The translations under genes and the position numbers were made by a program. The notes under the pieces were generated by a model. The model made no database searches. It had not been told where the DNA came from and worked only from the letters and a program-made list of their open reading frames with translations. Shown piece by piece: positions 47,266-56,028 of a DNA stretch of 57,276 bases; the first letter of the stretch is position 1; each line of letters begins with the position of its first letter. This DNA is from an uncultured Clostridia bacterium (lineage in GTDB: Bacteria > Bacillota > Clostridia > TANB77 > CAG-508), in the NCBI GenBank assembly GCA_947632035.1, contig CANRNR010000011.1:1-57276 (forward strand). The letters are read 5' to 3'.

Positions 47266-47704
47266 ATGGAAAAACAAACAGATAATAATGTTAAAGAAGC
47301 TCATGGAGGCGCATTTGGAATGGGAGAGCCAAATGTAAATTTTGCAAAATATTTTATAGGAAACTCATATTTAAAACAACTTGCTAAAACAGAAAATGGA
47401 ATAGGATTCGCAAATGTAACTTTTGAACCTAAATGTAGAAATAATTGGCACATCCATAAAGCAACTAGTGGTGGAGGTCAAGTTTTAATTTGTGTAGAGC
47501 GGAGAAGGCTGGTATCAAGAAGAAGGAAAACCAGCTCAAAGTTTAAAGGTAGGAGATATTGTTGTAATTCCTGCAAATGTAAAACATTGGCATGGAGCAA
47601 AAAAGGACTCATGGTTTAGTCATATAGCAGTTGAAATCCCAGGAGAAAATGCTTCTAATGAATGGTGTGAACCTGTTACAGATGAAGAATATGACAAGTT
47701 ATAA
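47266..47704 (+). CDS. Cupin domain protein, +1 recoded at CGG
   Basis: 145 residues when read through. FEPKCRNNWHIHKATSGGGQ is cupin motif 1 with the metal-binding His pair. The zero frame reaches CGG at 47500-47502 (codon 79) and then reads 38 unrelated Arg-rich codons. Skipping the C gives GGA GAA GGC TGG TAT CAA, i.e. LICVEGEGWYQEEGKPAQSL and motif 2 VIPANVKHWHGAKKDS, ending at 47704. The restored GEGWYQ is a hallmark of CMD-associated cupins, so the corrected frame is certain. AAAGGAA site. Small-molecule binding or isomerase role unknown. Confidence 0.75.
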
Positions 47705-47709
47705 TAATT

Positions 47710-47820
47710 ATGGAAGTAAAGGAAGAAATACTATTGGAAGATACTGTTTACTGCACAGTAGATGAAATTTATAAACAAAATGGAATAGACAGTTTAAGTA
47801 TGAGAGAAATTAAATTTTAG
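47710..47820 (+). CDS. Short remnant or small protein
   Basis: 36 residues, MEVKEEILLEDTVYCTVDEI, then YKQNGIDSLSMREIKF. It starts 6 bases after the cupin stop without a good ribosome site. Probably the end of a lost gene. Low confidence. Confidence 0.3.
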   Translation: MEVKEEILLEDTVYCTVDEIYKQNGIDSLSMREIKF

Positions 47821-47838
47821 TTAAGGGGGTTGAAAAAT

Positions 47839-48972
47839 ATGATCTATAAAAACTTTAAAGATATAAAATTATCAAGTTTAGGTTTTGGAACAATGCGTTT
47901 ACCAAATAAAGGGCAAAATGGTGACACACCAATAGATGAAGAAGAAACAGCAAAAATGGTTGAATATGCAATTAAAAATGGTGTTAATTATTTTGATACA
48001 GCTTATGGGTATCATAATGGAGAATCCGAAAAAGTAATAGGAAAGATACTAAATAAATATCCAAGAGATAGTTACTATTTAGCAACAAAATTCCCTGGAT
48101 ATGATATATCAAATATGGATAAAGTCGAAAAAATATTTGAAGAACAATTACAAAAAACAGGAATGGAATATTTTGATTTTTATTTATTTCACAATGTGTA
48201 TGAAAAGAATGTTGATCCATATTTAGATGAAAAATACGGAATATTAAAATACTTATTAAAACAAAAAGAGAATGGAAGAATTAAACATTTAGGATTTTCT
48301 GCTCATGGAAGTTATAATGTTATGAAAAAATTTCTAGATGCTTATGGCGAGTATATGGAATTTTGTCAAATACAATTAAATTATTTAGATTATAAATTTC
48401 AAGATGCAAAATCAAAAATTGAGCTTTTAAAAGAATGGAACATACCTATTTGGGTAATGGAACCTTTAAGAGGTGGAAAACTTGCAAAATTATCAAAGGA
48501 GCAAGAAGAGAAATTAAAAGCATACAGGCCAGATGAAGAAACACCTGCTTGGGCATTTAGATTTTTACAGGCTATACCAGAAGTTACAATGATTCTTTCA
48601 GGAATGAGTAATATGGAGCAAATGAAAGATAATATAAAAACTTTTGAAGAAAATAAACCATTAAATGCTGAAGAAATGAAAGAAATATTGAAAATAGCAG
48701 ATGAAATGCTAAAGGGTAATATACTTCCATGCACAGCTTGTAGATATTGTACATCACATTGTCCAAAAGGCTTGAACATACCAGAATTATTATCTTTATA
48801 TAATGAGCATAGCTTTACAGGAGGAGGCTTTATTGCACCAATGGCTATAAGTGCTTTACCTGATGATAAAAAACCAAGTGCTTGTATAGGGTGTAGAAGT
48901 TGTGAAGCAGTTTGCCCACAACAATTAAAGATTTCAGAAGCAATGAAAGATTTTTCAAGATTATTAAATTAG
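47839..48972 (+). CDS. Aldo/keto reductase with C-terminal 4Fe-4S ferredoxin domain
   Basis: 377 residues from the ATG at 47839 (GGGGG at 47825-47829). AKR barrel: SSLGFGTMRLPN, VNYFDTAYGYHNGESEKVIG with the catalytic Asp and Tyr, ATKFPG, HLGFSAHG, WVMEPLRGGKLA. The C-terminal about 80 residues have CTACRYCTSHCPKG and CIGCRSCEAVCPQQ, two Cys clusters for iron-sulfur centres. Could couple ferredoxin or flavodoxin to carbonyl reduction, fitting the redox operon. Confidence 0.93.
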   Translation: MIYKNFKDIKLSSLGFGTMRLPNKGQNGDTPIDEEETAKMVEYAIKNGVNYFDTAYGYHNGESEKVIGKILNKYPRDSYYLATKFPGYDISNMDKVEKIFEEQLQKTGMEYFDFYLFHNVYEKNVDPYLDEKYGILKYLLKQKENGRIKHLGFSAHGSYNVMKKFLDAYGEYMEFCQIQLNYLDYKFQDAKSKIELLKEWNIPIWVMEPLRGGKLAKLSKEQEEKLKAYRPDEETPAWAFRFLQAIPEVTMILSGMSNMEQMKDNIKTFEENKPLNAEEMKEILKIADEMLKGNILPCTACRYCTSHCPKGLNIPELLSLYNEHSFTGGGFIAPMAISALPDDKKPSACIGCRSCEAVCPQQLKISEAMKDFSRLLN

Positions 48973-48984
48973 GAGGAAATGAAA

Positions 48985-49551
48985 ATGATAGAAAAAGTAG
49001 AAAGTATAAAAAAACAAAATCGTTTATTAGAGGCTTTAACAAGCAAAAAAGGAAAATATATTGTAGGAACTTGTCTTTTAAGTGGATTAGGTATAGCTTT
49101 ACCTAGAATATTCCATATTTTAGCAGGAACAAGTGCAGGAGCCGTATTTTTACCAATGCATATTGCAGTTTTAATTGCAGCATTAACTTTTGGGGGAATC
49201 AGTAGCAGTATAGTTGCAGGAAGTTCAATTGTATTTAGTTATCTATTAACTGGAATGCCTAGTTTAGCAAGACTTCCATATATGCTAATAGAACTTGTAA
49301 TTTATGCCGTATTATTAAGTGTTTTAAAGAAAAAGTTTAATCCTTATGTATCTTTAATTGCAACAATTATTTTAGGTAGAGTTTTATATGCAGGAATATT
49401 ATTTGTAGCTATTAATTGGTTAGGATTACCTACTTATGGAATATCAGTAATAGAAAGTATTATTACAGGATTACCTGGAATTTTGGTTCAATTAATTTGT
49501 GTACCATTTATAGCTAAAACAATAAAGAAAGGAATTCACTTAGATGACTAA
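48985..49551 (+). CDS. ECF transporter S component-like membrane protein
   Basis: 188 residues from the ATG at 48985 (AGGAGG at 48971-48976; the ATG at 48979 is too close). About six membrane helices: GLGIALPRIFHILAGTSAGA, FLPMHIAVLIAALTFGG, AGSSIVFSYLLTGMPSLARL. This matches substrate-binding S components of energy-coupling factor transporters (ECF-type_transporter-like, PF12822). The vitamin or other substrate is unknown; the ECF AAT module would be elsewhere. Overlaps the next gene by 8 bases. Confidence 0.85.
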   Translation: MIEKVESIKKQNRLLEALTSKKGKYIVGTCLLSGLGIALPRIFHILAGTSAGAVFLPMHIAVLIAALTFGGISSSIVAGSSIVFSYLLTGMPSLARLPYMLIELVIYAVLLSVLKKKFNPYVSLIATIILGRVLYAGILFVAINWLGLPTYGISVIESIITGLPGILVQLICVPFIAKTIKKGIHLDD

Positions 49552-49954
49552 ATTAGAAGAAGTAAAAGAAGTTCTACATCAAAAAAATGCTTCATTAGTT
49601 GTAGCTTATGAAAATGGAGAAATAAAAGAATATTATCAAGATAGAATAAAAGATATAAAAGACATCTTAAAAGAAAACAAAAATGCGCTAAAAGGAGCTA
49701 CTATAGCTGATAAAGTAATTGGAAAAGTAGCAGGAAGTATTTTAACGGTTGCAGGTGTTAAAGAAATTTATGCAGATGTTATAAGTGAATATGCAATTCC
49801 TGTTTTAGAAGAAAACCATATCAAATATGAATATAAAGAAAAAGCAAAATACATTATAAATCAGACTAAAACTGGAATGTGCCCTATGGAAAATAAATAT
49901 AAGGATGAGAAAGATATTCATAAAATTTATAGTGAAATGATAGAAGAGGAATGA
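49544..49954 (+). CDS. DUF1893 domain protein
   Basis: 136 residues. KNASLVVAYENGEIKEYYQD, GATIADKVIGKVAGSILTVA and YADVISEYAIPVLEENHIKY are the DUF1893 pattern, with MCPMENKYKD at the end. Translationally coupled to the ECF S-component gene, so possibly an accessory to its substrate. Cytosolic. Ends in TGA before composite repeat copy 3. Confidence 0.85.
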   Translation: MTKLEEVKEVLHQKNASLVVAYENGEIKEYYQDRIKDIKDILKENKNALKGATIADKVIGKVAGSILTVAGVKEIYADVISEYAIPVLEENHIKYEYKEKAKYIINQTKTGMCPMENKYKDEKDIHKIYSEMIEEE

Positions 49955-49975
49955 TAGAATAGGAACATTAAAAAT

Positions 49976-50041
49976 GAGCAAGTGAAATATTTACAATCAC
50001 TTGCTTTTTTGCTATACTGTAGTCAAATAAATAGTAATTCG
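49976..50041 (+). repeat. Composite terminator-promoter repeat, copy 3
   Basis: GCAAGTGA (49978-49985)/TCACTTGC (49997-50004) hairpin with T-run; TTTACA 49990-49995, 17 bases, TATACT 50013-50018; tail GTCAAATAAATAGTAATT. Confidence 0.85.
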
Positions 50042-50073
50042 TAAATGAGATGTTATTTTAAAGGAGGTTCACA

Positions 50074-50718
50074 ATGAAAGAGTGGCTTGATAGTATTAGA
50101 AAACCTAATAAAGATATAAAAATATCTAAAAAGATTATATATAGTTTATTGATACTATTATTAGGTATAATTTTAGGTGTGTTTTCCAAATGGTTAGACA
50201 ACCTCTCTATCAATGATGAAATATGGTGGCAACATATACTAGGAATATTAGATTTAAGAAATGTCTTTTCTTATGTTGGAATATGGATATTTTTAGCAAT
50301 CACTATTTCTGTTTTTAGCAAAACACCATTAAGAGCAGGTTTAAATGTATTTTTATTTTTTGTAGGTATGACAGTAAGTTACCATTTATATACAATTATG
50401 TTTAGTGGTTTTAATCCTAAAAGTTATATGGTGATTTGGTATGGAATAACTGCTATAACTCCAATACTTGCATTTATTTGTTGGTATGCAAAAGGAAATA
50501 ACAAAATTTCAATTATAATTTCTAGTGTAATATTAGCAGTAATGTTGAAAGAATCTTTTAGTGTTGGAATTTGGTATTTTTATTTTAAAAGTACAATAGA
50601 CACATTATTATTTTTAGGAACAATGACAGTTTTATATACGAAACCTAAAAATAGTGTTTATAGTTTATTATTTGCAGTAATATTAGTAATAGTATATAGT
50701 TTAAGACTATATATATAA
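50074..50718 (+). CDS. Polytopic membrane protein (DUF6518-like)
   Basis: 214 residues, about six membrane helices (GIILGVFSKWLDNL; IWIFLAITISVFS; LNVFLFFVGMTVSYHLYTIM). It resembles, from memory, small DUF6518-type membrane proteins of Bacillota, function unknown. AAAGGAGG site. Bounded on both sides by composite repeats, so a one-gene module. Confidence 0.65.
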   Translation: MKEWLDSIRKPNKDIKISKKIIYSLLILLLGIILGVFSKWLDNLSINDEIWWQHILGILDLRNVFSYVGIWIFLAITISVFSKTPLRAGLNVFLFFVGMTVSYHLYTIMFSGFNPKSYMVIWYGITAITPILAFICWYAKGNNKISIIISSVILAVMLKESFSVGIWYFYFKSTIDTLLFLGTMTVLYTKPKNSVYSLLFAVILVIVYSLRLYI

Positions 50719-50805
50719 TACAAATTACAATTTGTTTGGCAAGTGAATATTTACAATTACTTGCTTTTTTGCTATACTTTAATCAAATAGATAGTAATTT
50801 AGAGA
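50719..50805 (+). repeat. Composite terminator-promoter repeat, copy 4
   Basis: Full-length copy: AATTACAATTTGTTTGGC leader, hairpin GCAAGTGA (50739-50746)/TTACTTGC (50757-50764) with T-run, TTTACA 50750-50755, 17 bases, TATACT 50773-50778, tail ATCAAATAGATAGTAATTTA. Confidence 0.85.
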
Positions 50806-50821
50806 GGAGAGATAATAAGAT

Positions 50822-51247
50822 ATGGATAAATTTAGAGAAATAAGACCTATTGTTCTTGGCATAGTAAAGAAAGAAAACAAAATATTAGTTAGTGAAGGTT
50901 ATGATGAAGTAAAAAATGAAGTATTTTATAGAAGTATAGGAGGAGGCATTGAATTTTTAGAAGATAGTAAGGAAGCATTAAAGAGAGAATTTAAAGAAGA
51001 GCTTAATATAGATATTAGTGTAGGAGATTTTTTAGGTATTGCTGAGAATATATTTACTTATAATGGAAAAAATGCACATGAATTAATATTATTCTATAAT
51101 GTTAATATAAAAAATGAAGATTATAGGGAAAAATACCATATAATTGATGATAATTGTGAAACTGATGCAATGTGGATAGATATAAATAAGTTCAAAAATA
51201 AAGAATTAAAATTATATCCAGAGCAAATGTTTAAATATTTAAATTAG
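50822..51247 (+). CDS. NUDIX hydrolase
   Basis: 141 residues. The Nudix box GGGIEFLEDSKEALKREF followed by KEELNI fits G-x5-E-x7-R-E-U-x-E-E-x-G-U apart from Asn at the final Gly. It hydrolyses a nucleoside diphosphate linked to another group; substrate unknown. AGAGGAGAG upstream. One-gene module between two composite repeats. Confidence 0.92.
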   Translation: MDKFREIRPIVLGIVKKENKILVSEGYDEVKNEVFYRSIGGGIEFLEDSKEALKREFKEELNIDISVGDFLGIAENIFTYNGKNAHELILFYNVNIKNEDYREKYHIIDDNCETDAMWIDINKFKNKELKLYPEQMFKYLN

Positions 51248-51249
51248 TA

Positions 51250-51335
51250 ATAAATTACAATTTGTATGAGCAAGTGAAACTATTTACAATTACTTGCTCT
51301 TTTGCTATAATTTGATAAGATAAATAGTAATGTAT
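51250..51335 (+). repeat. Composite terminator-promoter repeat, copy 5
   Basis: Full-length copy: AAATTACAATTTGTATGA leader, hairpin GCAAGTGA (51270-51277)/TTACTTGC (51290-51297), TTTACA 51283-51288, 17 bases, TATAAT 51306-51311, tail AGATAAATAGTAATG. Confidence 0.85.
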
Positions 51336-51360
51336 TTAAAATTAGAAAGAGAGATTTGAG

Positions 51361-51759
51361 ATGAAAATTGAAAATATTAAACCAGAGGGATATGTAATGA
51401 AAGGTGTTTATACACCAGCTAAAAAGATTGATTTAGGAGATTCATATTTGATATTCGTATCAGGAGTTCAAGCACCTGCTGGAGAAGTTAATGAAGTTGT
51501 AACAGAAGATATTGCAGAACAAACTAAATTGGTTTTTGAAGAAATAAATGATATTTTAAAACAAGCAGGAGCAACATTAGACAATGTTGTAAAAGCAGTC
51601 ATTTATTTAAAAGATATAGAAGATTTTAAAATTGTATCTCCAATAAGGGCTGAATATTTTAAAAATTCAATGCCAGTTTCTACAATGGTTGAAGTTGGTG
51701 GATTTGTTAGAAAAGGCTCAAAAATTGAAATAGAAGTAACAGCTATTTTAGAAAAGTAA
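51361..51759 (+). CDS. RidA/YjgF family protein
   Basis: 132 residues, normal size. ISG-type start of the fold (FVSGVQAPAGEVNEVVTEDI), EEINDILKQAGATLDNVVKA and the C-terminal GSKIEIEVTAILEK. Members deaminate reactive enamine/imine intermediates; the usual substrate-binding Arg is not in its normal context (VRKGSKIEIE), so activity is uncertain. Weak AGAGAG site. It is followed after 16 bases by the phosphatase gene. Confidence 0.88.
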   Translation: MKIENIKPEGYVMKGVYTPAKKIDLGDSYLIFVSGVQAPAGEVNEVVTEDIAEQTKLVFEEINDILKQAGATLDNVVKAVIYLKDIEDFKIVSPIRAEYFKNSMPVSTMVEVGGFVRKGSKIEIEVTAILEK

Positions 51760-51775
51760 AGTAAAGGTGAAACAA

Positions 51776-52309
51776 ATGAATTTATATATAGTTAGACATG
51801 GTCAAACAGATGGAAATGTAAATAAAATAATGGACGGAATTAGAGATATTGATTTAAATGAAAATGGAATAGAACAAGCAAAAACAACAAGAGATAATTT
51901 AAAAGATATTAAGTTTGATTTAGTCATATGTTCGCCACTTTCAAGAACTAAACATACTATGGAAATAATCAATATAAATAATTATCCAGTAATATACGAC
52001 GATAGAATAAAAGAAAGAGATTGCGGAGAATTTACAGGAAAAGGATTTGAAAGTTTAGATAGAGAATTATATTGGAATTATTATGATACAACTAAATATG
52101 AAAAAGCTGAAAGTATAGAACACTTATTTAATAGAGTTTATGATTTTTTAAATGAGATAAAAGAAAAATATAAGAATAAGACCATATTACTTGTAACTCA
52201 TGAGGGAATAACGAAGACAATAAATTGTTATTTTAATGGTGTACCAAAAGATGGTAATTTACAAACATTAGGATTAAAAAATTGTGAAGTAGCAAAATAT
52301 GAATTATAA
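51776..52309 (+). CDS. Histidine phosphatase (phosphoglycerate mutase family)
   Basis: 177 residues from the ATG at 51776 with AAAGGTG. The catalytic loop LYIVRHGQTDGN has the phosphohistidine. DLVICSPLSRTKHTMEI and LLVTHEGITKTI hold the other active-site Arg and His. Acts on small phosphoesters; the specific substrate is unknown. Co-transcribed with the RidA gene. Confidence 0.92.
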   Translation: MNLYIVRHGQTDGNVNKIMDGIRDIDLNENGIEQAKTTRDNLKDIKFDLVICSPLSRTKHTMEIININNYPVIYDDRIKERDCGEFTGKGFESLDRELYWNYYDTTKYEKAESIEHLFNRVYDFLNEIKEKYKNKTILLVTHEGITKTINCYFNGVPKDGNLQTLGLKNCEVAKYEL

Positions 52310-52364
52310 AATTCAAATACTATGATAAATGCAATATTACTATATTTAAAATTGGGGGAAAATT

Positions 52365-53180
52365 ATGAGCAAAATAGTTATTTTTTCGGATTTACATTAT
52401 GCACCTGAAAAGCCAGTAAATAATGGCTCTAAAATAGAAAGAAAATTAATGGAATATGCAGAACCTTTGTTAGATAAAATAACCAATGAAATAAATAATA
52501 ATATTAAGCCTGATTTAGCTTTGAATTTAGGCGATTTGGTAGAAGACTTTAACGACCATGACAAAGATATGGTAAATTTAAACTATATTTGGGATAAATT
52601 TCAAAAGATAAATGTGCCTTTTTATTCTTGTATAGGAAATCACGATTTGCGTTCTATGTCATCAAGAAAAGAAGTAGAGCAAATAATGGGGTATAATCAT
52701 TCAACTTTTTCTTTTAATATAGCAGGTATGCACGTAATTATTTTAGGAACTTTTGTAAATAGTGAAATGGGAACTGCAGAGGGTGGAATATTTAAGACAC
52801 AATTTATATCAGATGAAGATTTAAAATGGCTAAAAAACGATTTGGCAAAGAATAATTTACCAAGTATAGTATGCGTTCATTTCGGAGTTGCAGAAGATGA
52901 GATGAAAGGTAATTGGTGGTTTGAAAGTTGCCCTGAAACAGCATTATTAGGAAACAGAAAGAAATTAAAAGAAATATTAAAAAGTGATAAGAATTTATTA
53001 GCAGTATTTTCAGGACATCAACATTGGACAAAGAAAATAGTTGAAGATGGAATATCTTATTATGTGGTAGGATCTATGACAGAAAATATAAACAATGATG
53101 GAATACCAGATGGAGTATATTTCATTGTTGAATTTGACGGAGAAAAATTAGATGTTATTGAAAAACATATAAGGTTATAG
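52365..53180 (+). CDS. Calcineurin-like metallophosphoesterase
   Basis: 271 residues. Metal-binding motifs in order: FSDLHYAPEKP, LNLGDLVEDF, CIGNHDLRSM, VCVHFGVA and FSGHQHWTKK. Cytosolic, no signal peptide. A GGGGG site precedes the ATG. Substrate unknown; relatives act on cyclic nucleotides and other phosphoesters. Closed by composite repeat copy 6. Confidence 0.92.
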   Translation: MSKIVIFSDLHYAPEKPVNNGSKIERKLMEYAEPLLDKITNEINNNIKPDLALNLGDLVEDFNDHDKDMVNLNYIWDKFQKINVPFYSCIGNHDLRSMSSRKEVEQIMGYNHSTFSFNIAGMHVIILGTFVNSEMGTAEGGIFKTQFISDEDLKWLKNDLAKNNLPSIVCVHFGVAEDEMKGNWWFESCPETALLGNRKKLKEILKSDKNLLAVFSGHQHWTKKIVEDGISYYVVGSMTENINNDGIPDGVYFIVEFDGEKLDVIEKHIRL

Positions 53181-53246
53181 ACAAAGGGGCGAAGTTTTTG
53201 TGTAGCGAAAAAGTAGCAATAATTTAAAAATATGTAAAATGTTAAA

Positions 53247-53331
53247 TGAATTACAATTTATATAAGCAAGTGAAGATATTTACAATCACTTGCTTTTTTG
53301 CTATACTTTAGTCAAATAAATAGTAATTTAG
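53247..53331 (+). repeat. Composite terminator-promoter repeat, copy 6
   Basis: Full-length copy: GAATTACAATTTATATAA leader, hairpin GCAAGTGA (53266-53273)/TCACTTGC (53286-53293), T-run, TTTACA 53279-53284, 17 bases, TATACT 53302-53307, tail GTCAAATAAATAGTAATTTA. Confidence 0.85.
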
Positions 53332-53386
53332 TTAGCAAAAGTTGTAGATTCTTAATAAAAGCTATAAGTATGGAGGATGATAAACA

Positions 53387-53980
53387 ATGAAATACATATA
53401 TACTGAAAAAGATTTAGATTTGATTTCTTGGAAAAGAATTGATGAATTTGTTAATAAGATTTATAAAGATGTTTATAGATTTTTATCAAAAAATGATTTA
53501 GAAATAAAATATATTATTCCTATTATGCGTGGTGGAGGAATTCCATCAGTAATATTTTCACATCTGTTTAATGTAATTGATATGTTACCAATTCAATTAA
53601 AATATAATAATGAAACACAAAAGATAGATAAAAAAATAGATTTAGAATATGTTTCAAATACCAAAATAGGTAATAATGAATGTATATTACTTGTTGAAGG
53701 AAATCATGTTACTGGAAAAACAGCTAATATAGCAGTAGATTTAATAAGAAAAAAATTTGGAGAAAATGTAAAAATCATTTATGTTTCATTAACAAGAGAT
53801 TATACATACAGAAATAGTGTTAATAATGTTTGCTATACTACTTGGGCAATGACTACTAATGAAACAAAAGAGCTATCACAGGAAGAATGTAAGAAACTAA
53901 ATATAAATTACAGTTCAGTATCTGTTTATCCTTGGGAAAATATAAACGAAGAATTAAAAGAACTAAATAGTAATATGTAG
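53387..53980 (+). CDS. Phosphoribosyltransferase-like protein
   Basis: 197 residues. YIIPIMRGGGIPSVIFSHLF is the PPi-binding loop region. ILLVEGNHVTGKTANIAVDL occupies the PRPP-loop position, but with EGNHVTGKT where classical enzymes have DDVxDTGKT, so catalysis may differ. TTWAMTTNETKELS and VSVYPWE follow. Probable nucleobase salvage or regulatory PRTase. GGAGG site. Confidence 0.75.
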   Translation: MKYIYTEKDLDLISWKRIDEFVNKIYKDVYRFLSKNDLEIKYIIPIMRGGGIPSVIFSHLFNVIDMLPIQLKYNNETQKIDKKIDLEYVSNTKIGNNECILLVEGNHVTGKTANIAVDLIRKKFGENVKIIYVSLTRDYTYRNSVNNVCYTTWAMTTNETKELSQEECKKLNINYSSVSVYPWENINEELKELNSNM

Positions 53981-54063
53981 GTAGGTATAATATGATACAT
54001 AATACAAATTACAATTTGTGTAAATATATAAACATTTATTAGAATATGTAAGAATAGGAGACA

Positions 54064-54531
54064 ATGAGAATGCTAAAGGTACACAATATAATAGATAAAC
54101 AACAATATCTTAAAGAAGTAGCAGAATTAACTCAAAAAGAATGGGGAGAAAAGAATCTATCTAAAGAAGAATTTTATAATAAAGTGAATAAAAAAATATT
54201 AAGAATTAAATCAAACTTTGATAATCCATATTATTGCAAATTGATTTTATTAGATAATGAAGAACTAATTGGTTTTATATCAATTTTTCCATCTGATTGT
54301 GAAGAAAGAAAAGATTTATCACCTTGGTATGCAACTATGTTTATAAAGAAAAAATATAGAGGCAAAGGTTACTCTATAATTTTGAATAATGCAATCTTAT
54401 CTGAAGCCAGAAAGAGAAATTTTAAAAAAATTTATTTAAAAACAAATTTAGAAAATTACTATGAAAAGCTTGGAGCTAATTATATTGAAAAATTAAAGAC
54501 AGGAGAAAAACTTTATGTTTTTAATCTGTAA
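54064..54531 (+). CDS. GNAT family N-acetyltransferase
   Basis: 155 residues; the ATG at 54070 is an alternative start. ELIGFISIFPSDC and the acetyl-CoA pyrophosphate loop KKYRGKGYSIILNNAI (Q/R-x-x-G-x-G/A type) are clear, and the last part NLENYYEKLGANYIEK is typical. The target amine is unknown. Preceded by a partial copy of the repeat leader (AAATTACAATTTGTG). Confidence 0.88.
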   Translation: MRMLKVHNIIDKQQYLKEVAELTQKEWGEKNLSKEEFYNKVNKKILRIKSNFDNPYYCKLILLDNEELIGFISIFPSDCEERKDLSPWYATMFIKKKYRGKGYSIILNNAILSEARKRNFKKIYLKTNLENYYEKLGANYIEKLKTGEKLYVFNL

Positions 54532-54607
54532 ATATTGAATTAATTTTATGTTATTGTTACAATTTATATAACGAAAGAAAAGTAATTGTATTTAAAGGAG
54601 AGTTTAG

Positions 54608-55912
54608 ATGGAAGAAAAGAATAATAAAGTAAAAGTTAAATTAACAACATTAATAATTTTAATATTAGTAGTGATAATAATTATTGTTGGAATAGTCATA
54701 GTAAGATTAAATAAAAATACTGACACTAAAAATGAAGATACGAATACAACGCAAATAGAAGATAAACCAACAGATACAAGTACAAATTTTACTGATACTG
54801 ATTTTTCTCTTAAATTCTTGAAAATGGAAAATAAGAAAAACAATATGGTTTATAGTCCATTATCTATAAGATATGCTTTAAAAATGCTTAATCATGGTGC
54901 AAATGGAAATACTAAAACTCAAATTGAGAGTGTAATTGGAGATATAGATTTAGTAAAATATGATAATATAGATAATATATTATCATTGGCAAATGCATTA
55001 TATATTAGAGATACATATTCACAATATGCAAAAGATGAATATAAAGATATATTACTTAATAAATATAATGCTGAAATAAAATATGATGCTTTCAGAAGTG
55101 CTGATAGTATAAATAATTGGATTGAAAATAAAACTTTCGGACAAATAAAAAATATATTAAAAGATGAAATAGTAACAAATCCAGATAATGAAATGTTTTT
55201 AATAAATGCATTAGCTATTGATATGGCATGGAAAGATAAATTTGATGAAGAAAATACTCATGGAGGTACATTTTATTTAGAAAATGGTAATGAGATGACT
55301 GCAACAATGATGAATCAAGAAACTAAAAGTGATAATGTTTCATATTATAAAGATAGCAACGTTACTGCAATTTCTATGGATTTAGAAGAATATGAAAATG
55401 AACAAATGGAATTTATTGCAATTATGCCTAATAATGATTTATCAAATTATGTAGAAAATCTTGAAGAAGATACTTTAAAAAATATAACAAGTAATTTAAC
55501 ATTAGCTTCTAAAACAAAAAATGGTTTGGATATTTTTATACCAAGATTTTCATTTGACTATGAATTAAGCTTAGAAAATGATTTAAAAACTTTAGGGATA
55601 ACAGATGCATTTGATGAAAACTTAGCTGATTTTTCAAATATGTCAAGCAAAAGACCTCTTTGGGTAGGAGGAGCCTTACATAAAGCTAATATTGATTTTA
55701 CAGAAAAAGGAGTTAAGGCAGCTGCTGTAACGGTTATTTATATGACAGATGAATCGATAATGATTAATGAAAATAAACCTATTGAAATCAAGATAGATAA
55801 GCCATTTATCTATTTAATAAAAGATAAAAAAACGGATGAAATATGGTTTGTAGGAACAGTTTATGAACCAAATTCTTGGGAAAGTGATAAAGCAAACTAT
55901 GAGTATAGATAA
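54608..55912 (+). CDS. Membrane-anchored serpin (serine protease inhibitor)
   Basis: 434 residues. N-terminal membrane anchor (about 13-35), Thr/Asp-rich linker, then a full serpin fold: NMVYSPLSIRYALKMLNHGA, LANALYIRD, IDMAWKDKFDEENTHGGTFY, and the hinge HKANIDFTEKGVKAAAVTVI with small residues of an inhibitory serpin, ending KPFIYLIKDKKTDEIWFVGT. The reactive loop follows the hinge; its exact P1 residue is unclear. Bacterial serpins in gut species can inhibit host or competitor serine proteases; here it would be displayed at the cell surface. AAAGGAG site. Confidence 0.93.
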   Translation: MEEKNNKVKVKLTTLIILILVVIIIIVGIVIVRLNKNTDTKNEDTNTTQIEDKPTDTSTNFTDTDFSLKFLKMENKKNNMVYSPLSIRYALKMLNHGANGNTKTQIESVIGDIDLVKYDNIDNILSLANALYIRDTYSQYAKDEYKDILLNKYNAEIKYDAFRSADSINNWIENKTFGQIKNILKDEIVTNPDNEMFLINALAIDMAWKDKFDEENTHGGTFYLENGNEMTATMMNQETKSDNVSYYKDSNVTAISMDLEEYENEQMEFIAIMPNNDLSNYVENLEEDTLKNITSNLTLASKTKNGLDIFIPRFSFDYELSLENDLKTLGITDAFDENLADFSNMSSKRPLWVGGALHKANIDFTEKGVKAAAVTVIYMTDESIMINENKPIEIKIDKPFIYLIKDKKTDEIWFVGTVYEPNSWESDKANYEYR

Positions 55913-55983
55913 AGATAGCTAAATAATCCAAAGTTATTCTTATATAAAGTTGATATAATATAAAGCTAAACAGTAACAAAAAT

Positions 55984-56026
55984 AAACTCTTTTCATATAA
56001 TATACAAAAAATGAGAGGAGTTTTTT
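55984..56026 (+). terminator. Hairpin combining serpin terminator and peroxiredoxin ribosome site
   Basis: AAACTCTTTTCAT at 55984-55996 pairs with ATGAGAGGAGTTT at 56011-56023 (two G-U) and runs into T. The right arm contains AGAGGAG, the ribosome site of the next start at 56029. Confidence 0.55.
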
Positions 56027-56028
56027 GT

